64,000 nt of DNA, taken from positions 248,001 through 312,000 of the forward strand of contig NZ_SOAV01000006.1 in assembly GCF_004364245.1 (NCBI RefSeq), given 5' to 3'. Made by a program: the position numbers and the translations under genes. Positions 50,658 to 61,132 of the stretch are shown here, piece by piece (position 1 is the stretch's first letter; the number at the start of each line of letters is the position of its first letter). Origin of the DNA: Streptomyces sp. BK208. Its GTDB lineage: Bacteria > Actinomycetota > Actinomycetes > Streptomycetales > Streptomycetaceae. Under the pieces are notes generated by a model. The model did not search any database and was not told where the DNA came from. It saw only the letters and a list, made by a program, of their open reading frames with translations.

Positions 50658-50838
50658 GCACAGCTGTATGTGTATTGGCTTGCTCATTCTCACGTGAGGG
50701 GCCCTTACACCGGTCCACCGGGACCGATGACCAGCGATCTGCACGCGGTTTGCGTCACCGCGGTGCGGTCAGGGCTGTCGTGATCGTCTTCGGTGACCAT
50801 GTCAGGACCACTCACTGAAGAAGCGAAGGCTACGAACC

Positions 50839-51282
50839 GTGCGTACGTACAGCCCCAAGCCCGGCGATGTGACGCGCCAGTGGCACGTCATCGACGCTCA
50901 GGACGTCGTCCTGGGTCGTCTGGCCACCACTGCCGCCTCCATCCTGCGCGGCAAGCACAAGCCGATCTACGCGCCCCACGTCGACACCGGTGACTTCGTC
51001 ATCATCATCAACGCCGACAAGGTGCACCTCTCCGGCAACAAGCGGACCCAGAAGATGGCGTACCGCCACTCCGGCTACCCGGGCGGTCTGCGCTCCGTGC
51101 GCTATGACGAGCTGCTGGACAAGAACCCGGAGAAGGCCATCGAGAAGGCCGTCAAGGGCATGCTCCCGAAGAACTCCCTGGGCCGTCAGATGCTCTCGAA
51201 GCTGAAGGTCTACAAGGGTGACCAGCACCCGCACGGCGCGCAGCAGCCGCAGCCGTTCGAGATCACCCAGGTCGCGCAGTAG
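50839..51282 (+). CDS. rplM: 50S ribosomal protein L13
   Basis: L13 (147 aa) is an early 50S assembly protein. MRTYSPKPGDVTRQWHVIDA and ANKRTQKMAYRHSGYPGG-type region with YRHSGYPGGLRSVRYDELL are diagnostic. The start is GTG at 50839. It lies 42 nt before rpsI, the universal partner. Confidence 0.98.
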   Translation: MRTYSPKPGDVTRQWHVIDAQDVVLGRLATTAASILRGKHKPIYAPHVDTGDFVIIINADKVHLSGNKRTQKMAYRHSGYPGGLRSVRYDELLDKNPEKAIEKAVKGMLPKNSLGRQMLSKLKVYKGDQHPHGAQQPQPFEITQVAQ

Positions 51283-51324
51283 TTCCGGCCACCCTTTAAG
51301 ACTGAAGAGAATCTGAGGAGCATC

Positions 51325-51837
51325 GTGGCCGAGACCACTCCCGAGCAGCCGCTCGAAGAGATCGACATCGACAGCTACACCACCGAGTCCGAGGTCCCCG
51401 TCGAGGGTGACTACACCTCGGAGTCCATGGCCTCCGCGTTCGGCGAGCCCCAGCCGGCCGCCGGCCTGGGCCGCCGCAAGAACGCCATCGCCCGCGTCCG
51501 GATCGTCCCGGGCACCGGCAAGTGGAAGGTCAACGGGCGCACGCTCGAGGACTACTTCCCGAACAAGGTGCACCAGCAGGAAGTCAACGAGCCCTTCAAG
51601 GTGCTCGAGCTCGACAACCGCTACGACGTCATCGCCCGCATCTCGGGTGGCGGCGTCTCCGGTCAGGCCGGTGCGCTCCGTCTCGGTGTCGCCCGCGCGC
51701 TGAACGAGGCCGACGTGGACAACAACCGCGGCGCGCTCAAGAAGGCCGGTTACCTCAAGCGCGACGACCGTGCGGTCGAGCGGAAGAAGGCCGGTCTGAA
51801 GAAGGCCCGCAAGGCCCCGCAGTACAGCAAGCGCTAA
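51325..51837 (+). CDS. rpsI: 30S ribosomal protein S9 with acidic N-terminal extension
   Basis: S9 (170 aa); its C-terminal tail (QYSKR) reaches P-site tRNA. The conserved core begins at about residue 48 (GRRKNAIARVRIVPGTGKWK). The first 45 residues are acidic (EQPLEEIDIDSYTTESEVPV), so the protein is about 40 residues longer than in E. coli. The start is GTG with GAGGAGC upstream. Confidence 0.97.
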   Translation: MAETTPEQPLEEIDIDSYTTESEVPVEGDYTSESMASAFGEPQPAAGLGRRKNAIARVRIVPGTGKWKVNGRTLEDYFPNKVHQQEVNEPFKVLELDNRYDVIARISGGGVSGQAGALRLGVARALNEADVDNNRGALKKAGYLKRDDRAVERKKAGLKKARKAPQYSKR

Positions 51838-51860
51838 GCTTCGCTGCCTGTACTCCGAAC

Positions 51861-51892
51861 GCCCCGGCGGCACGCCACTGTGCTGTCGGGGC
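51861..51892 (+). terminator. Terminator after rpsI
   Basis: A 13-bp stem with two G-U pairs (51861-51873 with 51880-51892) and a 6-nt loop; ATTCGTTT follows. Confidence 0.8.
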
Positions 51893-52054
51893 ATTCGTTT
51901 ATCCCAGCCGTTGGGCGTATAACGGCACAAGACGTTCTAAGGCTTATGTGATCGTTGGTCGGGTGCTGTGCGCCCGGGTCTTCGGGAGCGCCGGCTGCGT
52001 GGGTCGCGCTCATCGGCAGCCGCTCCCGGAATTGACGTTTCCTCAGGAGGACAA

Positions 52055-53413
52055 GTGGGACGACTCTTCGGCACGGACGGCGTGCGCGGTGTCGCCAACG
52101 CGGATCTGACGGCCGAGCTGGCGCTGGGCCTCTCCGTCGCCGCGGCGCACGTACTGGCCGAGGCGGGCACCTTCGCCGGGCACCGGGCGACCGCGGTGGT
52201 CGGCCGGGACCCGCGCGCCTCCGGGGAGTTCCTGGAGGCGGCGGTGGTCGCGGGTCTGGCCAGCGCCGGCGTGGACGTGCTGCGGGTCGGCGTGCTGCCG
52301 ACGCCCGCGGTGGCCCACCTGACCGGCGCGCTCGGCGCCGACCTCGGCGTGATGCTGTCCGCCAGCCACAACGCCATGCCCGACAACGGCATCAAGTTCT
52401 TCGCCCGCGGCGGCCACAAGCTCGCCGACGAGCTGGAGGACCGCATCGAGTCCGTCTACGCCGAGCACCGCACCGGCGCCCCCTGGGACCGCCCGACCGG
52501 CGCCGGCGTGGGCCGCGTCCGCGACTACGACGAGGGGCTCGACCAGTACGTCGCCCACCTCGTCGGTGTCCTGCCGAACCGTCTCGACGGGCTGAAGATC
52601 GTCCTCGACGAGGCGCACGGCGCGGCCTCCCGGGTCTCCCCGGAGGCGTTCGCACGGGCCGGGGCCGAGCTGGTCACCATCGGCGCGGTGCCCGACGGCC
52701 TCAACATCAACGACGGCTGCGGCTCCACCCACCTCGACCTGCTCAAGGCCGCCGTCGTCGAGCACGGCGCCGACCTCGGCATCGCCCACGACGGCGACGC
52801 CGACCGCTGCCTGGCCGTGGACCACACCGGCGCGGAGGTGGACGGCGACCAGATCCTCGCCGTGCTGGCGCTCGCGATGCGGGAGCGGGACGCGCTGCGC
52901 TCGGACACCGTCGTCGCGACCGTCATGTCCAACCTGGGCTTCAGGCTCGCCATGGAGCGCGAGGGCATCCGGTTCGCGCAGACCGGCGTCGGCGACCGGT
53001 ACGTGCTGGAGGAGATGAAGCAGCACGGCTACGCCCTGGGCGGCGAGCAGTCCGGCCACGTCATCATCCTCGACCACGCCACCACCGGCGACGGCACGCT
53101 GACCGGCCTGATGCTGGCGGCGCGGGTCGCGCAGACCGGCCGTACGCTGCGGGACCTCGCGTCGGTGATGGAGCGGCTGCCGCAGGTGCTGGTGAACGTG
53201 CCGGACGTGGACAAGTCGCGGGTGACGACCTCCGCCGAGCTGGCCGCCGCGGTGTCCGAGGCGGAGCGGGAGCTGGGGAGCACGGGGCGGGTGCTGCTGC
53301 GTCCCTCCGGGACGGAGCCGCTCGTTCGGGTGATGGTGGAGGCCGCCGACATCGAGCAGGCCCGGTCTGTCGCCGGGCGGTTGGCCGATGTGGTGAAGTC
53401 TGCGCTGGGTTAA
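52055..53413 (+). CDS. glmM: Phosphoglucosamine mutase
   Basis: A 452-aa enzyme converting glucosamine-6-phosphate to glucosamine-1-phosphate for UDP-GlcNAc and peptidoglycan. Phosphoserine Ser104 lies in LSASHNAMPDNG; the magnesium loop is DGDADRC, and the sugar-specificity loop is GGEQSGHVI. The start is GTG at 52055 with AGGAGG (52045-52050) upstream; longer open frames lack support. It acts right after the glmS product, encoded about 3 kb further on. Confidence 0.97.
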   Translation: MGRLFGTDGVRGVANADLTAELALGLSVAAAHVLAEAGTFAGHRATAVVGRDPRASGEFLEAAVVAGLASAGVDVLRVGVLPTPAVAHLTGALGADLGVMLSASHNAMPDNGIKFFARGGHKLADELEDRIESVYAEHRTGAPWDRPTGAGVGRVRDYDEGLDQYVAHLVGVLPNRLDGLKIVLDEAHGAASRVSPEAFARAGAELVTIGAVPDGLNINDGCGSTHLDLLKAAVVEHGADLGIAHDGDADRCLAVDHTGAEVDGDQILAVLALAMRERDALRSDTVVATVMSNLGFRLAMEREGIRFAQTGVGDRYVLEEMKQHGYALGGEQSGHVIILDHATTGDGTLTGLMLAARVAQTGRTLRDLASVMERLPQVLVNVPDVDKSRVTTSAELAAAVSEAERELGSTGRVLLRPSGTEPLVRVMVEAADIEQARSVAGRLADVVKSALG

Positions 53414-53468
53414 GAGCCGTTGACGGGTTCGGGGTGGGGGTTCTGCGCGTTGCGGGCTGCGGGTTTCG

Positions 53469-53500
53469 CTGTGGCTTGTCGCGCAGTTCCCCGCGCCCCT
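53469..53500 (+). repeat. Dispersed repeat, copy C (after glmM)
   Basis: GTGGCTTGTCGCGCAGTTCC and CCGCGCCCCT form a short variant related to copies A and B, placed between convergent genes. Confidence 0.5.
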
Positions 53501-53513
53501 CAGGTGAGTCTCC

Positions 53514-54464
53514 TCATCCGGCGTTGTCGGGTTTGGTCAGCCGGTTGCGCTGAGTCGACCACAACGCCTTCTGGGTCAGGAGGGTGAGGGTTCCGGCCAC
53601 CACGATGCCCGCCAGGTTGAGCAGGAGCTGTTCGGAGGAGCCCACCGTCTGGGTGGTGTCGCCGAAGCTCAGGGCGACGGCGGCGTTCGCGGCGGCCGGG
53701 ACCGTGGTGACCGAGATGGCGACGCCCACCAGGGCGCCGGACTTCGCCGACGTCAGGGACAGCGTGCCCGCGATGCCGGCGAGGACCGCCACCACGAAGG
53801 AGAAGGCGTCCGGGGCGTAGACGAAGCCGGTGTTGGGCCGGTCGCCCTCCAGCTTGCCCTCGGTGAACAGGCCGAGGGCGGCCATGACCCAGCTGAAGCC
53901 CACCGTCACCGCCATCGCCACCGCGAAGCCCACCAGCAGGGCGGTCAGCGAGCGCAGGGCCAGCCGCGGGGCGCGCTGGACGATCGCCGTGCAGATCCCG
54001 GCGAGCGGACCGAACTCCGGGCCGACGGCCATCGCGCCGACGATCAGGATCGCGTTGTCGAGGACGACACCGCAGGCCGCGATCATCGTGGCCAGGGTGA
54101 TGAAGGCGAGGTAGGTGACGGAGAGCGTCGACTCCTCGTGCGTCGCCTCCTCCAGCTGTTCCCACAGCACCGCGTCGGCGCCCTCGCCGGGTGTGTCCCG
54201 TTCCGCCTTGTCGGCACGCTCGGACAGGGACAGGTCGATGTTCTCGGCGGTGATGGCGCCGCTGCTGTCGAGGCCCAACGCCCGCAGGCGGTTGATGAGT
54301 TCGTCACCCGCCTCGCGGGCCACGTCGCACATGACGACGTCGCCCTCGGGTTCGCGGGCGGCGCCCGGCAGGACGACGAGGTGGGTGGTGCCGACCGTAC
54401 GGTCGATCAGGCGGACCACCTCGTCGGTGCGGTCGGCCGGAGTGATCAGGCGCAGATGCAGCAT
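53514..54464 (-). CDS. DUF389 membrane protein
   Basis: A 316-aa protein. The cytoplasmic N-terminal part (about 1-110) is followed by about six membrane helices, with the family motif GAMAVGPEFGPLAG around residue 145. DUF389 proteins are widespread in actinobacteria; their function is not established, although transport has been suggested. It is convergent with glmM and follows coaA on the same strand. Confidence 0.9.
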   Translation of the reverse strand: MLHLRLITPADRTDEVVRLIDRTVGTTHLVVLPGAAREPEGDVVMCDVAREAGDELINRLRALGLDSSGAITAENIDLSLSERADKAERDTPGEGADAVLWEQLEEATHEESTLSVTYLAFITLATMIAACGVVLDNAILIVGAMAVGPEFGPLAGICTAIVQRAPRLALRSLTALLVGFAVAMAVTVGFSWVMAALGLFTEGKLEGDRPNTGFVYAPDAFSFVVAVLAGIAGTLSLTSAKSGALVGVAISVTTVPAAANAAVALSFGDTTQTVGSSEQLLLNLAGIVVAGTLTLLTQKALWSTQRNRLTKPDNAG

Positions 54465-54508
54465 CCGGTCTTTCTACCGTGCCGCCCGCCCCACGCGCCC
54501 CGCCCGTC

Positions 54509-55498
54509 TCACAGCTTGCGCAGACTCAGGCGCTGCACCTTGTGGTCGGGGCCCTTGCGCAGGACCAGGGTCGCCCGGCTCCGGGTGGGGGCGACGTTCT
54601 CCACCAGGTTGGGCTTGTTGATGGTGCGCCAGGTGGTGCGGGCGTAGTCGAGGGCCTCCTCCTCCGACACCTGCGTGTACTTGCGGAAGTACGAGGACGG
54701 GTTCTGGAAGGCGGTCGCGCGCAGCTTGCGGAAGCGGTTGAGGTACCAGCGCTCGATGTCCTCGGTACGCGCGTCGACGTACACGCTGAAGTCGAAGTAG
54801 TCCGCGAGGCCGACCCTGGTGCGGCCGTCCTTGCCGGGCAGCGCGGGCTGGAGCACGTTGAGGCCCTCGACGATCAGGATGTCGGGGCGGCGGACGACGA
54901 GCCGCTCGTCCGGGACGATGTCGTAGATGAGGTGGGAGTAGACCGGCGCGGTCACCTCCGCCTTGCCCGCCTTGATGTCGGCGACGAACCGGGTCAGGGC
55001 CCGGCGGTCGTACGACTCGGGGAAGCCCTTGCGCGACATCAGGCCCCGCGCCTCCAGCTCCCGCGTCGGCAGCAGGAAGCCGTCGGTGGTGACCAGCTCC
55101 ACGCGCGGGTGCTCGGGCCAGCGGGACAGCAGCGCCTGGAGGAGCCGGGCGACCGTGGACTTGCCGACCGCCACCGAGCCGGCGACCCCTATGACGAAGG
55201 GGGTGCCGGACTGGGAGCCCTGCTCGCCGAGGAACGTGTTGAGCGCGCCGCGCAGGCCGTCGGTGGCGCCGACGTAGAGGTTGAGCAGCCGGGAGAGCGG
55301 GAGGTAGATGTCCCGCACCTCGTCGAGGTCGATGACGTCGCCGAGGCCGCGCAGCTTCTCGACCTCCTCGGCGGTCAGCGGCAGCGGCGTCTTGTCGCGC
55401 AGCGCGCTCCACTCGGGGCGGGTGAGGTCGACGTAGGGAGTCGCCTCCGGCCGCTGCCGGTGGGCGCTCCGGGGAATCGAGGGGACCGGAGAGATCAC
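54509..55498 (-). CDS. coaA: Pantothenate kinase type I
   Basis: A 329-aa enzyme phosphorylating pantothenate, the first step of CoA synthesis. P-loop GSVAVGKST (107-115), TTDGFLLP and the pantothenate-binding YSHLIYDIVPDE region are intact. Bacterial type I enzymes are inhibited by CoA. The start is GTG at 55498 with no Shine-Dalgarno; AACAAT is 5 nt upstream, so it may be leaderless. Confidence 0.96.
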   Translation of the reverse strand: MISPVPSIPRSAHRQRPEATPYVDLTRPEWSALRDKTPLPLTAEEVEKLRGLGDVIDLDEVRDIYLPLSRLLNLYVGATDGLRGALNTFLGEQGSQSGTPFVIGVAGSVAVGKSTVARLLQALLSRWPEHPRVELVTTDGFLLPTRELEARGLMSRKGFPESYDRRALTRFVADIKAGKAEVTAPVYSHLIYDIVPDERLVVRRPDILIVEGLNVLQPALPGKDGRTRVGLADYFDFSVYVDARTEDIERWYLNRFRKLRATAFQNPSSYFRKYTQVSEEEALDYARTTWRTINKPNLVENVAPTRSRATLVLRKGPDHKVQRLSLRKL

Positions 55499-55703
55499 AG
55501 TCCATTGTTAACGGAGTACGAACGGGGCGGCAGGTGGGGTGCGTCACGCCCGCCCGGCCGCGGGGCCCGGAGGTCACGCGGGCGTCACGGTCGGATACCG
55601 GGTGGTGCGGTCTTGATCAACTGTGTGGCGGCTGTGCTTACAGTCTTCGCACGTTTGTGCGGAGTATCCGCCATCTGGAAAACATCTGGAAGAAAGAGCC
55701 GAC

Positions 55704-56483
55704 GTGAGACTGTCCGCTGTGCGCCGTATTGCCCTCGCCTCGTCCGTCGCTACCCTGGCCCTGCTCGCCACCGCGTGCGGCTCCTCGCAGGACGACGGTG
55801 ACAAGGCGGCAGGTGACGGCAAGGGCGAGAGCGGCAGTGCCGCCCCGGCGGCCAAGGCGCTCACCGCCGCCGAACTGGAGAAGGCCGTCCTCGCGCAGGC
55901 GGACGTCAAGAGCGGCAAGGTCACCAAGGTGTCGGCGACGGACGACGTCGCCAAGGACAAGGTGAAGGGCGAGAAGGCCGCGTGCGAGCCGCTCGCCCTC
56001 GCCGAGGCGGGCGTGCCGCTCGGCGAGCCCGCCGCGTCCGTCAAGCGCAGCTGGACGGAGGGGCCGAAGAAGCCGTCCGGGGACGCGAGCACCGAGGAGG
56101 AGATCGGCGCCGCGTTCGACCTGGACAAGGCCCTCGTGACGCTGGCGACGTACGAGGACGGCGGCGCCGAGGCCGTCCTGAAGGACGTGAAGGAGGCGGC
56201 CGGCGCGTGCGCGGGCGGTTTCACCTTCACCGCGATGGGTGAGAAGGCCCGCGTCGCCAAGGTGGCCGAGGAGACGGCGCCCGGCGGTGCCGACGAGGCG
56301 GTCGCGATGACGATGACGATGACCGGGGACGACGGCGACGCGTTCCCGGTGAAGGTCTACGTCACCCGCAAGGGCTCCACCGTCGCCTCGTTCACCGTGC
56401 TGAACCTGGCCTCCGCCGGCACCGGCAAGGACTTCCCCTTCCCCACGGAGATCTCCGACGCCCAGCTCGCCAAGCTCGGCTGA
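55704..56483 (+). CDS. Probable secreted lipoprotein
   Basis: A 259-aa protein with a short type II signal (MRLSAVRRIALASSVATLAL, then LATAC), lipidation site Cys25. A Gly/Asp/Lys linker follows and an extracellular domain with KALTAAELEKAVLAQADVKS and FTFTAMGEKARV. Similar Streptomyces lipoproteins have no assigned function. The GTG at 55704 follows AGAAAGAG (55691-55698). Divergent from coaA. Confidence 0.8.
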   Translation: MRLSAVRRIALASSVATLALLATACGSSQDDGDKAAGDGKGESGSAAPAAKALTAAELEKAVLAQADVKSGKVTKVSATDDVAKDKVKGEKAACEPLALAEAGVPLGEPAASVKRSWTEGPKKPSGDASTEEEIGAAFDLDKALVTLATYEDGGAEAVLKDVKEAAGACAGGFTFTAMGEKARVAKVAEETAPGGADEAVAMTMTMTGDDGDAFPVKVYVTRKGSTVASFTVLNLASAGTGKDFPFPTEISDAQLAKLG

Positions 56484-56489
56484 CACCGG

Positions 56490-56523
56490 TCCCACCGGGG
56501 ACGTTCGTACCCCGGTGGGAATT
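56490..56523 (+). terminator. Terminator after the lipoprotein gene
   Basis: An 11-bp perfect stem (56490-56500 with 56510-56520), loop ACGTTCGTA, then ATTTCC. Confidence 0.8.
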
Positions 56524-56580
56524 TCCGATTTCGGGCACGGGAAGCCCGCCGTGCGGCCGCCGCGCGGACGCTCCTGCTCG

Positions 56581-56586
56581 TAGGCT
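56581..56586 (+). promoter_or_regulatory. -10 element for leaderless glmS mRNA
   Basis: TAGGCT is followed by 7 nt and the ATG at 56594, with no Shine-Dalgarno. Confidence 0.5.
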
Positions 56587-56593
56587 GCCGCTT

Positions 56594-58441
<1,848 letters not shown>

Positions 58442-58647
58442 GCGGGGGCGGTGCCGGGCGGTGCCGGGCGCGGCCGAGGGCGGTGTCGGGCGCGGCCCGG
58501 GGCGGGGCCGGTGCCGAGGGCGGGACGGGGCCGGTGCCCGGGGAGCACGGTGACGGCCCGGGAGCGTTCCAGGACCGATCAGCGAACGGTGCGGCCGGCC
58601 CCGGGCGGCCGGTGATCACCGTACGGAGAGACCCGCCCCCGGCCCGT
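58442..58647. repeat. G-rich imperfect repeats between glmS and nnrD
   Basis: The first 110 bases repeat units such as GGGCGGTGCC, GGGCGCGGCC and GGGGCCGGTGCC many times. No gene is seen. The G runs could form quadruplexes on the plus strand. Confidence 0.6.
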
Positions 58648-60093
58648 TCAGACCCCCCGCACGTCGCGCCAGGCCCGCGGGACCGCTTCGGCGACGTCGT
58701 GTGCCCCCGCCGGGGCGCCCCGCGTCGCGAAGCGGCCCGCCAGGCCGTGCAGGTACGCGCCCACGCTCCCGGCGTCCCGCGCCGACAGCCCGGCCGCCAG
58801 CAGCGACCCCGCCAGGCCGGACAGCACATCCCCGCTTCCGGCCGTGGCGAGCCACGACGTCCCCGTCGCGTTGACCCGGACGGGGCCGCCCCGCGCACCG
58901 GCCACCAGCGTCGTCGAGCCCTTCAGGAGCACCGTCGCCCCGTACCGCGCCGCCAGTTCGCGCACCGAGGCCAGCCGTGCGCCCTCGACCTCCTCGCGGC
59001 CCACCCCGAGCAGCGCCGCGGCCTCACCGGCGTGCGGGGTCATCAACGTCGGTGCCGAGCGGGCCCGTACCGCCTCCACGTCGGCCAGCCGCAGCCCGTC
59101 CGCGTCGATCAGCACCGGCACCTCGGCCGCCAGCACCTCCGCCACCGTCGCCGCGTCGTCACCGGCGCCCGGTCCGACCACCCACGCCTGGACCCGGCCC
59201 GCCCGCCGCGGCCCCCGGTCGGACACGAGCGTCTCCGGGAACCGGGCGATCACCGCGTCCGCTGCCGGACCCACGTAGCGCACCGCCCCGGCCCCGCCCC
59301 GCAGCGCGCCCGCGACGGCCAGCACGGCCGCGCCCGGGTAGCGGGCCGAACCGGCGGCGATGCCGACGACTCCGCGCCGGTACTTGTCGCTCTCGGCCGA
59401 CGGGACCGGCAGCAGCCGCGCCACGTCCGCGTGCTGCAACGCCTCCAGTTCGGCCGCCTCGGCGGGCAGCGGCAGGCCGATGTCCACCAGTCGCACCGAC
59501 CCCGCGTACTCACGCCCCGGATCGATCAGCAGACCCGGCTTGTGCGCCCCGAACGTCACCGTCAGGTCGGCGCGGACCGCGTCCCCCGGCACCTGACCGG
59601 TGTCCGCGTCGACCCCGCTCGGCAGGTCCACGGCGACGACGGCGGCCCCCGACCGCGCCGCCGCACCGGCCAGCGGTACGGCCTCCTCGCGCAACCCGCC
59701 CTTGCCGCCGATCCCGACGATGCCGTCGAGGACGAGGTCGGCCCGCGCGATCGACTCCTCCACGGCGGCGCCGGCGACGCGCCCGCCCGCTCGCCGCAAC
59801 GCCGCCAGCCCCCCGCCGTGCACCCGCTCCGGAGCGAGCAGCACCGCCGTCACGCCCGCGCCCCGCCGGGCCAGCCGCGCACCCGCGTACAGGGCGTCGC
59901 CCCCGTTGTCGCCGCTGCCCGCCAGCACCACCACCCGGCTGCCGTAGACCCGCCCGGCCACCCGCCCCAGCACCTCGGCGCAGGCGGCGGCCAGCCCGGC
60001 CGCCGCCCGCTGCATCAACGCCCCCTCCGGGAGCCGTGCCATCAGCTCCCGCTCGGCGCTCCTGACCGTTTCCACGCTGTACGCAGTCCGCAT
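58648..60093 (-). CDS. nnrD: Bifunctional NAD(P)H-hydrate epimerase / ADP-dependent dehydratase
   Basis: A 481-aa repair enzyme for hydrated NAD(P)H. The N-terminal epimerase (about 1-205) contains AGSGDNGGDALYAGARLARR; the C-terminal dehydratase (about 210-481) has TPHAGEAAALLG, a conserved LLKGSTT and the GTSWLATAGSGDVLSG loop with the catalytic Asp. The ATG at 60093 gives the family start MRTAYSVETV; longer open frames run into repeats. AAGACT lies 7 nt upstream, suggesting a leaderless mRNA. Confidence 0.94.
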   Translation of the reverse strand: MRTAYSVETVRSAERELMARLPEGALMQRAAAGLAAACAEVLGRVAGRVYGSRVVVLAGSGDNGGDALYAGARLARRGAGVTAVLLAPERVHGGGLAALRRAGGRVAGAAVEESIARADLVLDGIVGIGGKGGLREEAVPLAGAAARSGAAVVAVDLPSGVDADTGQVPGDAVRADLTVTFGAHKPGLLIDPGREYAGSVRLVDIGLPLPAEAAELEALQHADVARLLPVPSAESDKYRRGVVGIAAGSARYPGAAVLAVAGALRGGAGAVRYVGPAADAVIARFPETLVSDRGPRRAGRVQAWVVGPGAGDDAATVAEVLAAEVPVLIDADGLRLADVEAVRARSAPTLMTPHAGEAAALLGVGREEVEGARLASVRELAARYGATVLLKGSTTLVAGARGGPVRVNATGTSWLATAGSGDVLSGLAGSLLAAGLSARDAGSVGAYLHGLAGRFATRGAPAGAHDVAEAVPRAWRDVRGV

Positions 60094-60127
60094 GCCGTCG
60101 AGTCTTCCCCGTGGACCGGGAACACGC

Positions 60128-60205
60128 ACGGTCCGGGACCCCCGTACGGTCCGGGACACGCACGGTGCGGGGAGAGCACGGTTCAGGACTCGTACGGTCC
60201 GTGAC
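60128..60205. repeat. Five iteron-like repeats between nnrD and the XRE-cupin gene
   Basis: Variants of ACGGTCCGGGAC start at 60128, 60146, 60162, 60178 and 60194, spaced 18, 16, 16 and 16 bp. The third and fourth copies are the most diverged. They lie in a 302-bp divergent gap with no gene. Confidence 0.75.
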
Positions 60206-60381
60206 CCGTTCACGCCGGGAGCACCCGCTGCGGAGGGGGGCACCTGCGTACGGGGCATCACCGGGTCCCGAGACGTGCGCCGGCGTACGGGTCGCGCCCG
60301 CCCCGGCGCGCGGGGCCTGGGGCGTGCACGCCGGGGCGCGTGCGGTCGTCCCGGCCCGGCGTCCCGTGGTGCGCGGGATGG

Positions 60382-60395
60382 GGGACAGTTGTCCC
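60382..60395. promoter_or_regulatory. Inverted repeat touching the XRE-cupin start codon
   Basis: GGGACA (60382-60387) and TGTCCC (60390-60395), separated by GT, end exactly before the ATG at 60396. A likely autorepression operator; no Shine-Dalgarno sequence is present. Confidence 0.6.
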
Positions 60396-61004
60396 ATGAG
60401 CGGCGGTGACGACGAGACGGCGCAGGTGATGGGTTCGCTCGGGTCCCGCCTGCGCGCCATCCGGCAGGCCCGCGGGCTCACCCTGGCCCGGCTCGCCGCC
60501 CACACCGGGATCTCCGTGAGCACCCTGTCCCGGCTGGAGTCGGGGCAGCGCGAGCCGGGGCTGCGGCACCTGCTGCCGCTGGCCCGGGCACACCGGCTGC
60601 CCCTGGACGAACTCGTCGGCTCGCGCACCGGCGACCCCCGCGTGCACCCCCGCCCCTTCACCCGGCACGGACAGACCTGGGTCCCGCTCACCCGGAACCC
60701 GAACGACGGCCTGCACGCCTACAAGCAGATCCTCCCCGCCCCGGCCACCCCCAGGACCGAGTGGACCCCCCGCCCCGAACAGGGCTCGCACGAGGGGCAC
60801 GAATGGCTCTACGTGCTCTCCGGCCGGCTGCTCCTCGCCCTGGGGGAGCACGACCTGGTCCTGGCGGCCGGGGAGACCGCCGAGTTCGACACCCGCGTCC
60901 CGCACGGCATCGCCAACGCCGGGGACCAGCCCGTCGAGTGGCTCGCCCTGTACGGAGCACAGGGCGAACGCATGCACATCCGGGTCCGGCCGACCGGCGA
61001 CTGA
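60396..61004 (+). CDS. XRE regulator with cupin domain
   Basis: A 202-aa regulator: a helix-turn-helix (about 14-68, GSRLRAIRQARGLTLARLAA and SVSTLSRLESGQREPGL) and a C-terminal cupin (about 125-195, GHEWLYVLSGRLLLALGEHD). Such proteins sense small metabolites through the cupin and repress nearby or own genes. The start at 60396 abuts an inverted repeat; an earlier in-frame ATG lies upstream of that repeat and was not used. Confidence 0.92.
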   Translation: MSGGDDETAQVMGSLGSRLRAIRQARGLTLARLAAHTGISVSTLSRLESGQREPGLRHLLPLARAHRLPLDELVGSRTGDPRVHPRPFTRHGQTWVPLTRNPNDGLHAYKQILPAPATPRTEWTPRPEQGSHEGHEWLYVLSGRLLLALGEHDLVLAAGETAEFDTRVPHGIANAGDQPVEWLALYGAQGERMHIRVRPTGD

Positions 61005-61046
61005 CCACCCGGCCGGGGCACCGACCCCTGGCAACCGACGACAACG

Positions 61047-61085
61047 CCGCTGGGGGCACCTCCCACGCCCTTCAGGCAGTGGGGG
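61047..61085. repeat. Streptomyces-type dispersed hairpin repeat
   Basis: CTGGGGGCACCTCCCAC and, after CGCCCTTCAGGCA-type spacer, GTGGGGGAG make a partial hairpin. I recall this motif as a frequent intergenic repeat in Streptomyces. It lies between two convergent genes. Confidence 0.5.
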
Positions 61086-61132
61086 AGCACATGCCGGACC
61101 CCGCGACCGCGGCACGATCCGAACGACACCCC

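Noticed and set aside
60111..60395. N-terminal extension of the XRE-cupin protein to 60111
   Set aside because: The extension is translated repeat DNA; an operator-like repeat abuts the ATG at 60396.
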